From positions 2,976,001 to 3,040,000 of the forward strand of contig JYIP02000005.1 of NCBI GenBank assembly GCA_001051155.2: a stretch of 64,000 bases of DNA. Reading direction: 5' to 3'. Origin of the DNA: Chrysoporthe austroafricana. Lineage: Eukaryota; Ascomycota; Sordariomycetes; Diaporthales; Cryphonectriaceae. Both the position numbers and the translations under genes were made by a program. How positions within the stretch are numbered: the first letter of the stretch is position 1; each line of letters opens with the position of its first letter. The notes under the pieces were generated by a model. The model was not told the origin of the DNA, searched no databases, and saw only the letters and a list, made by a program, of their open reading frames with translations. Positions 1-10,200 of this stretch are shown piece by piece.

Positions 1-1580
1 AGCTCAGGAGACAGGATTGGTCGCAGGTGATTATCTGGCGGAGCGAGGTGGCCGCCCTTCGTGGAGGACGTAACGGGGCTGATCGGCCTGTCTCGGTTCT
101 CAATCGCCCGTCGAGCCACTGACAAGCGATCGCCTTGGCGAGAGGTCACTTCCGACAATCTTCTATCCTGGCGTCCTTGCGTCAAGCTCCCGGCTCGCTG
201 GTGAGAAGTACCCCTTGGCTGTCCCGGCGAAAGAAGTGAAGGTTGTTGGGGGCTTCCGCGAAGAAGATGGCGGGGGGCGTCGCCTAAAGACAACGCCCTG
301 TCTCTGGGCACAGGCTCCGGTGCTAAATGAGTCACAACAGTAGGATCATTTGTATAAGGCACCATATAACCTAGATCTGTGCTCGACCGGGCCAGAAACC
401 CTGCCATGCTGTGGTCCGAGTAACCCCGTTGCAGAGGAGCCAGGCGCATGTTCCGCGATCTTGCCAATGAAGATATGACCGATCTGAATTCGAGGGCTCC
501 AATCAAGCTTGGCCGAATCGGTGCCACGGTGCTGTGAGTTCTCCGCCCACGAGGACGGTTGACACGCATGCTGCTCGTCATCTCGGAAGCCACGTGCCAC
601 TTCTTGTCCTCATCGTCATCGTCTTGAGAAGATCCATCGATATGAATCCTGGGACCAGATTCCAAAGCGCTGATGTCAGGCATGCGTTCGGATCGCCCGT
701 GTTGACCCACAGTCCCATCCTCCTCCTCCTCATTATCACGGTACGGCTCGATGTCATCACCTACATGGGTAGAAGCCACGGAGAAGTGACTTCGGGATGC
801 TGCTTGCTTGTTGTTCCTCCTCCGCCTCCTCGCCGAGAACCAATGCCACGCAACGACGAAGCAGACGTAGAAGACGTAGAATCCGATCATCAAGCCGCAT
901 TCCCACAAATGCATCTTCCCATCCAGAAGGAACAGCATAGTCAAGCTCACAGACAGGATGAAGAAAACTATGTCTCTCACGAAAGTCTTCCTGCTGACCT
1001 TGAATTCGCGGACAAGGGCCATGGAGCCAGCCACAACGGCGGTGATAAAGCCAGCTGCACCAATCAGCTCGCCAATGGCCATACTCCCGCTGCCCGAGCC
1101 CATGGCAGCGAAGGTGCTGAAGACGTCCGGAGACCCATTTCCCAAAGCGAGGAAGGTGACTCCGGCCAAGTTCTCAGGCATTCCAAGAACACTGGCGATA
1201 GTGCTCAGGTTGACGCTGAAGAAGTCGCTGGCAGCGATCCCGATTGTCGAGAACAGCAGACCCAACCAGAGCGCCAATAGAGCAAAGGCGACCGGCTTCA
1301 CTTGGGGAAGGACGCAGTAATAGAAACCAAGATAGGACAGTAGTCCTGGCTCGTCGTCGGCGCAATGCTCCCGCACAAAGAGACATTGGTCCTCAGCTTG
1401 GTGGACATCATCACAGGCGACATCGGCAACTCTCGCGGTTAAGATGTTGCGCGGCGTGCTTGGCGGTAGTCGATGGTTCCGTAAAAACAGACTATAAGTG
1501 GCGAGCAGAGTCATGAGAAAGACTGTTGCGTAGAGAGGTCTCGAGTTGAGGCGCGGGCGCCCACGTTTGATTCTAGCCAT
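1..1580 (-). CDS. Cation/Ca2+ exchanger (CaCA family), N-terminal part, cut by window edge
   Basis: This is probably an organellar (vacuolar or Golgi/ER) exchanger moving Ca2+ against Na+ or H+. The reading frame is open without an intron from the ATG at 1580 to base 1, about 526 residues, so the 3' half lies outside the window. Residues 12-32 form a hydrophobic signal anchor. A Cys-containing luminal stretch and a further membrane helix follow. The alpha-1 repeat is at about residues 137-185 and carries the diagnostic N148-G-S-P-D-V-F signature preceded by LAGVTFLALG. Two more helices follow, and then a long Ser/Arg-rich cytosolic loop from about residue 240 on. This is the layout of the NCKX6/NCLX-like and yeast YDL206w-like branch. 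The second (alpha-2) repeat is not in the window. The gene is divergent from the condensin gene. The family is certain from the signature; the ion preference and membrane are inferred. Confidence 0.92.
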   Translation of the reverse strand, partial: MARIKRGRPRLNSRPLYATVFLMTLLATYSLFLRNHRLPPSTPRNILTARVADVACDDVHQAEDQCLFVREHCADDEPGLLSYLGFYYCVLPQVKPVAFALLALWLGLLFSTIGIAASDFFSVNLSTIASVLGMPENLAGVTFLALGNGSPDVFSTFAAMGSGSGSMAIGELIGAAGFITAVVAGSMALVREFKVSRKTFVRDIVFFILSVSLTMLFLLDGKMHLWECGLMIGFYVFYVCFVVAWHWFSARRRRRNNKQAASRSHFSVASTHVGDDIEPYRDNEEEEDGTVGQHGRSERMPDISALESGPRIHIDGSSQDDDDEDKKWHVASEMTSSMRVNRPRGRRTHSTVAPIRPSLIGALEFRSVISSLARSRNMRLAPLQRGYSDHSMAGFLARSSTDLGYMVPYTNDPTVVTHLAPEPVPRDRALSLGDAPRHLLRGSPQQPSLLSPGQPRGTSHQRAGSLTQGRQDRRLSEVTSRQGDRLSVARRAIENRDRPISPVTSSTKGGHLAPPDNHLRPILSPE

Positions 1581-2670
1581 GCTGATGGATTTCGAGGCTC
1601 GAGGAACATGATGTTTTATCGCCAGAGGCCTAGGAGAGATCGAAGCAAGGACTACCGGCAGGGCGCTGTGAGTTAAGATGTGGTCGATGTAGGATGCTGA
1701 TGATCGAACGATGTTGCGACTTCTGGTACCTTATCCAGGTGCAACAAATTCAATGTCGGACGCTGCTGAGACAGTCGGAGGCAGCAACGGCAGCACAGCT
1801 GCCATTGGGCGAGTTAGAATTGCTGAGTTTGAGACTGAGGGAAAACAAAGGGAGGAATCGCGAGAGTGCCAGTATGTCGGCCTGATGGTGAGCCGGATGA
1901 TCGGAGTCAGGACATTGTAGGATAGGTTGGTAAATTGAACGAGCCACCAACGTATGCGCGCTGAGGCTGTAAAACAATCAATGAGCCTCAAAGATGGAGC
2001 AGAGAGCAGAGGAAGACGTGACAAATACAGGATTGACGGGGATGGTGAATACTAAGAAGAGACGGCGTCTGGGCAGACGGAACTCTTGGTTGTATCAGGA
2101 CAAACGATAAAATCAAGGCCAGATTCCCAGTCTGCACGATTCAAATTCCCGGCGACAGCTATTCCCTGCAGGTCGAGCACCGGTGGTGAAATAAGGACGA
2201 GCGGGAATTGTAGTCGTATGCACCTTTGTGAACTTTTTAAACCCTTTCCTGGTCTCTCTCCCCATTGCATGTTGCCATTTTGACAGGTTACAATGTGCCG
2301 TTCCCAGTACTGATAGTGACGTTAGAGGCAGCCTGTCGCGTGCCTCGTCATCCCAACACCTTGGCACCCACCCACCTACGCAGTAGTGGCAAGCGCACCC
2401 GACCGAAGGGTACCGCAGGTACGCGAAGGGTAGGTGATCCGTGCACTGCGACGACAAAGCCTGCCGTGCCTGCCAGTATGGCAGCCAATGACAACCAACC
2501 AGCGGCGGCTGCGGGCCCTGACTAAGCATATGCCAGCGAACGCGTTTCTAGGACAACAACCACTCAGATCTCTAGCCTGATGTTGACGCTTACCCGAAGC
2601 TGCGCGCAGGTGTCGACGCCGAAACTAGAGCTCCTCTCCCACGACGACAACGGCGACGACCTCCGCCACC
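1581..2670. promoter_or_regulatory. Divergent intergenic region between exchanger and CAP-H
   Basis: These 1.09 kb separate two divergent start codons and must hold both promoters and 5' UTRs. Short overlapping frames occur on both strands but none looks protein-like. I recognise no TATA or other clear element. The CAP-H start at 2671 sits in a good context (ccaccATGc). Confidence 0.5.
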
Positions 2671-5466
2671 ATGCCTCGCGTCGCCCAGATCCCGCGCGCG
2701 AGCAGCAGCGCACCGAACCGCTCGGGGAGCAGAGTTACCTCTGGTTCCATGACCAACTCCCCGTTCAAATCCCCAGTCAAGTAAGTTCGACTCGTACACA
2801 CTGATCGGGGCCCAGCACGGCGCCCCGCGCCAGCAGCCCGACACTCACCACTGCCCCTAGAATTCCCCTCAACGACGATGCCGAAGAGAAAGCAAGAAGA
2901 CTACATTCGCGCCAGGCCCTTCAGGAGGCGCATGTCAACAAACTCAAGGCCGCCGCCTCCACGCCCCTGCGCAAGGCTAGTGTCAACCTGAACGACCTCG
3001 AGAATGATTCGCCCGCCTCCCCTCCCCAGCGACAGAAGACCCCACGGCCCCGCCCTAGGGATCTTGTTGGTGACGATGAGGATGTTGTTGTCTCGGGAAC
3101 TGCGGTCACACCTATGAAGCGTGTTCCGATCCTGGCCAACTTCGAGGAATGGATGAAGATGGCGACAGACAACAAGATCAACGCGACGAACTCGTGGAAT
3201 TTCGCGCTCATTGACTACTTCCATGACATGTCATTGCTGAAGGAGGGCGATGGCGTCAACTTCCAGAAGGCCAGTTGCACGCTGGATGGCTGTGTAAAGA
3301 TCTACACGAGCAGGGTCGACAGTGTCGCTACCGAAACCGGCAAGCTGCTGAGCGGCTTGGCTGATAGCAGGGATAGCAAGAAGAAGAGGGGAGAGGGCGA
3401 GGAGGGGGAAGGTGAGGACAGCGAGGAAGAGGTGGATGAGGATGGCAATGTCCGGAAGAAACCCAGGCGAAAGGCAAGCCCACACCATGTCCAACCCCGA
3501 TAAGGTCACAACTGACTAACCGCCGCTGCAGGCCCAGCGATCATCCGAGGCCACTCTCGCACCGTCGTTCGCATCAATACAGCTAAAGAAGTTCGAACTG
3601 GAATTTGCGGTGGATCCTCTCTTCAAGAAAGCATCAGCAGATTTCGACGAGGGTGGAGCCAAGGGCCTCTTGCTCAACCACTTGATGATCGATTCAAAGG
3701 GGAGGATTGTCTTCGACAGTAGCGATGATTCTGTGGACCCATCCGAGGCCAAGAAGAAGCGCAGGAGGGGCCACGATGACGACGAAGGGGAGGTGGATGA
3801 AGACGATGAGTCTGATGCTGAAAGCGAGGACTCGACTGTTCAGCCTGTGCGAGAAGCCGAGGAGGAAGAGGACGTAGAAATCGACCTTACCTTACTTGGT
3901 GTCCGGTTCTTTCCTGATCTATCTCGACTGGACGGGCTGGACGTTTGCCCTTCGCTCAAAACTTTTGATCTCGGCGATCCCTCTGGATCTCTTGACATTC
4001 CTTTCCTACGGGCGCCCGAGGATTGGCGGCAGGAGCAGGAGAAGGAGGCAGCTCAGCGTGGTCTCAGCGACAAATCGGGCATGGAAATTGACGACAACAT
4101 GCTTGGCTTTGACGACGGTGAAGGTCTTGGGGATTTCTCTATAGGAGGTGACGTTGCTTTCGGCGAAGGTGGTGAGGCTTGGGCCAAAGAAGCTGCGCTG
4201 GAGCCTCAGATGCGTGTCTTCGATGCCGGCCTGGCTGAGGATGGTGCTGAAGGCGAAGGCGACGACATGATGGACACTTCCGGCAACGACGACTTCAACG
4301 TCTCCATGATGCACGCTCAAAAGCCCGACAGGATGCACGAAGACATTTTGGCATACTTTGACCAAGCGTTGCAAAAGAATTGGAGCAATGCCGAGCACTG
4401 GCGCATAAAAAAGATCAAGGACATCAACAAGCCAGCACAGACGAAGCAACGTAAGGAGAAGGAGCCATTCGAGATCGACTTCGCATCTCCTATGACTTCT
4501 GCCCTCGGCGAGGTCCTGTACACACAGGCGGCCTCCAACAGCGCCATCTCTTTGCAAAAGAAGGACTGGAAATCCAAGACTCGGAATCTGCTCCCCGATG
4601 ACAAGCACTTCAACTCGAAGCAGCTATTGAGCCTCTTTCTCAAGCCTAAGGCCCGCATGAGTCGCCGAAGGCGTTTTGGTAAACGTGGAGCCTTTGGCAA
4701 CACAGATGCTCTCCAGAATGTGCCGGATGGAGAAATGAACGAGGCATTCTGGGCCGCACAAAAGGCGCCTATGCAGAGCATTGAGGGTGACGGAAATGAA
4801 GGCGGTCTACCTCAAGGCGACTACGATGCCAACTTTTTCCAGGACGACGGCTTGCCTTTTGCCGGTGGTCTTGACGACGACGATGACGAGTTCGCTGATG
4901 CTCGTGACCACTTCTCCCCAGGCGTCGACGCAGGAGGCATGGAGACTATTGGTGCTACGGGTGCTTTCAACGGTCTCACGGTTACCAACCCTGCAGACCT
5001 GGCGTTTGGCACCATGTTAGTCACCCAGAACAGGCGGGTCCGGCCCGAGTATGTGAACTATGCACGTGTGGCCAAGAAGGTAGACATTAGGAAGCTCAAG
5101 GAGTCGATATGGGAGCGTATGGACATGGAGAGGCTCGACTCGGTAAGTCTGGTACTCTCGCAAGCATACGGGATAGAGTCTAATGCATTTTCACAGCTTC
5201 CGCGACCGTCCGCGCCGGAGGACGGCAGCAATGAGCCTCCCCCTCCCTTAGAGAATGACCCTACGCTCAAATTCACCAACGTCGTGAACGATCTGCAGAA
5301 AGTCTACTCTAAGCCGGTCATGGATGACATCTCGACCAGTTTCTGCTTCATCTGTGTGTTGCACTTGGCCAACGAAAAGGGTCTCCTCATCGAAAACACA
5401 GAGCAGCTCACGGACCTGACCATCCGCAAGGACTGGACTGCCGAGATTACTGAAGGGGACGCATGA
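2671..5466 (+). CDS. BRN1: Condensin complex subunit 2 (CAP-H / Brn1 / Barren kleisin)
   Basis: This is the kleisin subunit that bridges the Smc2-Smc4 heads and recruits the HEAT subunits in condensin, acting on mitotic chromosomes. Exons: 2671-2780, 2861-3473, 3532-5142 and 5197-5466. The product has 867 residues if the last 54-nt intron is removed and 885 if it is kept. The Barren family signature is clear in exon 2: VPILANFEEWMKMATDNKIN followed by NSWNFALIDYFHDM, which is the N-terminal Smc2-neck-binding region. Exon 3 opens with the SFASIQLKKFELEFAVDPLF block. Acidic linkers follow in the middle. The C-terminal winged-helix region ends with the FCFICVLHLANEKGL block near residue 835. Intron 2 has a GC donor. 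Length and motif order are normal for fungal Brn1. The stop is TGA at 5464-5466. Confidence 0.95.
3474..3531 (+). other. GC-AG intron in CAP-H
   Basis: The donor reads AAG|GCAAGC, the branch site ACTGACTAAC lies at about 3510-3519, and the acceptor is CTGCAG. Read through unspliced, the frame meets a TAA at 3501-3503. Splicing at the GC donor (58 nt) joins the conserved Lys-Ala-Gln block exactly in frame. The nearby GT (AAG|GTCACA, 3504) lies downstream of that stop and cannot be used. Confidence 0.85.
5143..5196 (+). other. 54-nt intron of CAP-H, length a multiple of three
   Basis: The sequence has a perfect GTAAGT donor, a CTAAT branch-like site and a TCACAG acceptor. It is 54 nt long and has no in-frame stop, so retention would insert 18 residues between Ser and Leu-Pro-Arg-Pro. 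The splice signals are strong, so removal is the likely default. Confidence 0.75.
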
Positions 5467-6888
5467 TCTAGACCCATCAAGAGCGTCATGACAGGAATGG
5501 TATGGTGTTGATGAGCTGATGATACACGTGGAAATAGCATGCTGCATTCAGGGGAGGTGGTTATCGTCTCTGCAGGGAGAGACGATAGCGCGGCTTGCCA
5601 GTTGATGTCTCATGGCACGGAGGTTTTGTTCCTGCGCTATGTTATTAGGTCTGGGTTGGGTATGGATCGCGGAGTTCATGCAGGTTCAATGAATACCAGA
5701 CATTCTGAAAATGAATTTTACGCCTGAGGAGCATTCGCAGCTGCTTGTCGATTGATGGTGAACTTGCAGGCTGGAGGTCACAAAAAGTCACATTGCGGAA
5801 CGTCTTCGGTCAGGCTGGACTGTCGAGGTCATTACATATGGCGTGGATTTGGGTTTCGCCGCGAGTCACTGGTGTATGTCCATGGCCTCATCGTGCACCG
5901 TCTGCCGAAGATAACCAAAGTTGCAAGCAACTCACCCGTCCCCTTGCGTTGAGATATGACTGCGACTTAAAGTCGCCCGATGAGCGCAGAGTAATGCAAC
6001 TCTAGTATGCCCGTCCACCCTGTAAACGGCGCGAAGGAAGCATATTGCGGGCTCAGCGTCATGGTCGTTGACGGCGCAACGAGATTTATATCCTGCATAA
6101 GTGTGCTGCTGCGATCTGTTTCCACTTGAGAGGCCGCGCCTGCATATTAGTCTCCCCCCCCCCTCTGTTATTTACTTTTCATTTAAGGCAGAAAGTAGAC
6201 AGTTTCAGAGGGCGCCGCTCCTGTGGGCGATTGTGACGGAGGAGTACCTTGATAGGATATCAGCTGGGCAAGGCGGTATTAGCATGGTAACCTTCTGAGG
6301 TCATTTCAACTCGCCTAATATTGCCCATACTGCGATCCTGGCGTAGCAACGTACCTAGGCCGTGCCGTGCGTGCTTCTTGTGCTTCCACATCGATATCAG
6401 CCGCCCTGCCAGCTCCTCACCCGCCCCCCCTGGTTAACCTTGCTCATTCCCACAGGACACGCGAGGGATCGAGATGACAGTCCCAGGACGCCGAGTATTC
6501 CAAAGAAGACACGCGACGGATCGAGATGACAGCTCAGCGACACCAAATATCATTGACCCAGTCCCGACAGAAACTGACGTAGGTCCCGTCCCAAGTCATG
6601 TCTCAGCCCCGTGGATTGATATCTCCGGAGTGATACAATTTGTGCGGTGTACGCAGAGAAAGGCCACGCGGAAAACATGCACACATTTAGGCTAGATCGA
6701 GATGGCCGGGCGGCCTGCCTGCTCGAGACAGGCGCCCTTGCGTGCAAGATAAGCAGTAGGAAAAATAATAGTTTTGCGCCTTGCGAGGCTTTCCAAGTAG
6801 GTATGGAGTGCCAATTCCTCCTTGTGACCCGACAACGCGTAGCGGATCCGTAAATGACAACGCAAACCCCCGCTCCCCCTACTTGTGC
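5467..6888. other. Intergenic, no gene seen
   Basis: This is the 3' flank of CAP-H. Only short frames of random-looking composition occur on both strands. A C10 run lies at 6154-6163. I see no tRNA, repeat family or transposon remnant. Confidence 0.5.
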
Positions 6889-7074
6889 GTCGCGTCTTGT
6901 TCTCCCTCAGCCGAGCTGCTAGCCTGATGCTTGCCGTCCGGACGTCCCTGCCCACTGCCATTTGCGGCTAATGGCGTATCGGCTGCTATGCTCTCGAACG
7001 AGGCGAGAAGCTCGTCCAGCTTGCTCTCCAGATTGGTCAAATTCACCTCAAGCGCCGTGGCGGCTTGTTCGCCT
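6889..7074 (-). CDS. Orphan 3' exon of a small coiled-coil protein, 5' part not found
   Basis: On the minus strand a branch site (GCTAAC, near 7090) and a TCTCTTCAG acceptor ending at 7075 precede 61 codons and a TAG stop at 6889-6891. The frame reads Gly-Glu-Gln-Ala-Ala-Thr then LEVNLTNLESKLDELLASFE, a heptad-like amphipathic helix, followed by a low-complexity Gly/Ser/Asp tail. The first base of the exon completes a split codon, so an upstream exon must exist. Upstream, however, the sequence runs into two A26 runs and an undetermined base, and I find no ATG exon. It resembles small conserved fungal coiled-coil proteins. I do not recognise the family with confidence. The gene may be truncated by an assembly fault rather than broken in nature. 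Confidence 0.5.
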
Positions 7075-7141
7075 CTGAAGAGACCATGTTAGCTGGTCTC
7101 GGAGGATAGCCCAATTCCTGGCTGGGGCGATACAGGGACGG

Positions 7142-7298
7142 AAAAAAAAAAAAAAAAAAAAAAAAAAGGACGAGAGTAAGAGGGGGAAGACGGGGAACCC
7201 GGGGGAGCGGGGAAGGGCGGCACGCNTGGGCTGGGAGAAAAAACAAAAACCGGAGGGGGGGAAAAAAGGGAGAAAAAAAAAAAAAAAAAAAAAAAAAA
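7142..7298. repeat. Two A26 homopolymer runs flanking an undetermined base: probable assembly seam
   Basis: There are runs of 26 A at 7142-7167 and 7273-7298, with an N at 7226 and further purine-rich homopolymers between them. Equal-length runs plus an ambiguous base suggest low-quality or artificially joined sequence. Treat the order of sequence across this point as uncertain. Confidence 0.6.
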
Positions 7299-10200
7299 GG
7301 AACAAGATATCAGGGTGATGACAGCTACAAGGGTGGGGACGAGCAATGCCGAGTGCGGGACAGGAAAGTCGAGCTGCCGAGACACCGAGGTTGAAGTGCC
7401 GTCCGGCTCTGCCACCAGTCGTACTCTGCTTCAGAGTGTACCTGCAGGCGCTCTGGGCTCTGGGTGTTTTGCGGCAGCGTCGGACATAGGAGACGGCCGA
7501 GGGAAAGCCCAGACCAGATCATGCAGACACTGGGGGTAGGGGGCATTTGCAACCCTGGCAATGCAAGATTCTGGCCTTCGTGGTGGTGCAGCGGAAAGTG
7601 TGAAAACGATGTGTGTCTGATCGGATTCGCCAAAAATACGATCATGGCGAACCGTGGTGAGCCGCTCAGCCGGGATGCGGCTGGTGGTCTAGACCGCCCG
7701 ACCACCTTTCAGTGTCTCACTAGGGGGTTGCGATGAAGGGTGGCATTCGTCCCGCTTAGTCCTGACCGGTCACGAGGCACTGGCCTGATGAGTGGACTAG
7801 ACGCATGTTTTTCGCCTCTTGCATTCTAGACCTGCTGGTCCGGGTGCGGGACCCGAGACTCTGGGCATTATGCGGGCTCTAGATGGTCGTCGTTCTGGCT
7901 GTGCAGCTGAAGGCAAGCCGTAGCTGCGGCCTAGCGCGCCGCTTGAGGCGAGACCGGGGGAACGGGGCCGTGTCATGGGGATCTGACCGACTTCACCATT
8001 GAGATCAACAGCGGAACATGGGAAAATTGGGTCTCTCCCTGACATACCGAGCAAGGTCTCTGAAGGCCTAGAACATCGTGTCAGTACTCTGGTACGTATC
8101 TCGGTTGCTGGTATCAGCGAGCCGAACGCAAGGGGTAGGAATGACAGGGCGTTCGATGGCACGTTTGGTGACAAGGGACGATGCAGTGGGAAGATCATTC
8201 GTCAAGGGCTCGACAGAATTTTCCGAGGCCGACGGAATGCCACCAAGACAGTCAACAACCGTGGAACGGAAACAGGGTGGGAGGAGGGGCGCCGAGGCAG
8301 GTGCCTGAGGAGACTGCCATAACAACCCCGTCGTGTGGCTGAGAGGACGGGACGCGATACGACACCACACCACATTACACCGCACGGGGATCCGGCCTGG
8401 AAAAGGGGATGGGGAATCTGCTGACCTGGGCAAGCTCCTGCTCAGTCCTCGGCGCTCTGGGATTCGTCATCCGCGTCTGAGGGCCGGAGACTTCTGGTTC
8501 CCCAGCCTCTCGCTGGGGCTGCGGAGATGGGGCTGACGATCCACCATCGCCGCGGTCGTGTGGCTGGGCAGATGGAGACATGAAGGATCTGCTTGTCTTG
8601 ATGGCCCAAGCGAAGCGCGCAAAGGCGTGCCCAGCAAATGTCGTTCCGAGCTGCTAGAGCGCAGGTCAACCCCTGATGGAGACGCGGGCCGGTGCTGCAC
8701 GAAACGGGGCGAGAACGGTGATGATGGCGCTCTGTGATAGGCGTGTATAGGGTAATCCAAGGGGATAGTTCGAGCTTAGGGCCCAGCGTTTGGAAGACCC
8801 CCAGGAACTCCTCCTCGGCCTGGCAGAGGTTGTCGAAAAAGGGTCAATGCAGGTGATGAGAGCGGTTTGACAGGTCTGAATCGGAGATCGCTGGGCGCTG
8901 AGACCATCTGATAAGTGGTGTGAATCCTATGAGCACGAGCATGTGCCCCGGAACGTACCGCCGCCGTCAACCCACAGAGGGAGTATACGCAGAAACCAAA
9001 GAAGTAGTGTCGGTCCTGCAACAACAATGCGACGTCCAGAGGGCTTGAAGGTCTGCTCAGTGGCCAGCTGGAGGTTTCCCCTGGGCTTAGCGGGGCAACT
9101 AAGGCTACGCCCTGGGTCTGGTTAGATTCGAGGTCTGCCGGCCACCGCTCGTCTTCTGATTGGCCCCGTGCCCATCTTGCGCGGAACATCGAGATCTGGA
9201 ACATGCGATTTTGTGATGTCCGTTTCCCATCTCACGGTTTAAGGTTGGGGGATGGGTGGCACACATCTCAGATCATGGGGATCGCTATCGACATCGCCTC
9301 ACATCGAGATGCCAGAACAAAGCAGTCATCTGCCATCCCCTTGGTGTGCTGAAGTACCGACTAGAGCATGCGCGAGACGGCGCTGGTGCTGGCGTCGGTG
9401 CTGGTGCCAATCCGAGACACCTGGTGTGGAATCCCCAGTATGGACTTTTCGACCTGTCCATGGCAATCTCGCAGAATCCCAAGTGACTTGCGTGCGCAGC
9501 TCGAGGTGGCGAGTGGTCTAGACCAAGGGTGACCACCAACGTGCGTGACGGTGGCACCTGCGGCTACCAATGACTACCATCGAGCGTGGATATTGTGTCC
9601 TTCGTGCGATACAGTACGATGCCTACCTAGCCTCATCGTGATCTCGGCGAGGCGAGTGTAGACGTTCGTCTAATGCAACCGGGGGTCAGCTCGTCCAGGC
9701 ACCTCTCAGCAGCAAGAGGAGCTCCATCCTTGTCGCCTGAGCACCGATGCATCGTGTCGGCGTCGATCTTATACTTCGCAGAACGTCGTCACCATCGGAG
9801 GAAACTTCTTGAAGCAGGCAGTTACTCGCTCAGGACGTGGACCCCGAGCTGGCCTCCGGCGTATACATACTCGATCTTCTCCTTGGCGAGGGCTAAGAGG
9901 CAGCATGCCGGACGCATGGCACGGGCGTGGGGTATGGATCCCACAGAAGGTCGGTGCCGGAATGCCTTTTCAAAGGACCAATGCCGCCTCGCGGCGATGT
10001 TCCGTCTGGCTGCCTGCTGGTAGGGGGGAACGGGGGCCTAGTTCATGAGTATCATCAGGGTTTGTTAGCCTACGGCAAGGCTGAAGGGCAGCTTGTAGGG
10101 ATTGGTGTTGCTCCTTATCGGCCGCCTGGTCTCACTTATCTAGGTCTGGACTACGACGCGCGCATGCCTTCGCAAGCGTAGTACTTGCGCTGAGTACCAT

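Noticed and set aside
534..1280. 248-codon plus-strand open frame
   Set aside because: Antisense of the exchanger, whose minus-strand frame has the NGSPDVF signature and transmembrane helices.
3114..3503. Stop codon in CAP-H suggesting a broken gene
   Set aside because: The stop lies inside a GC-AG intron; the spliced frame is intact.
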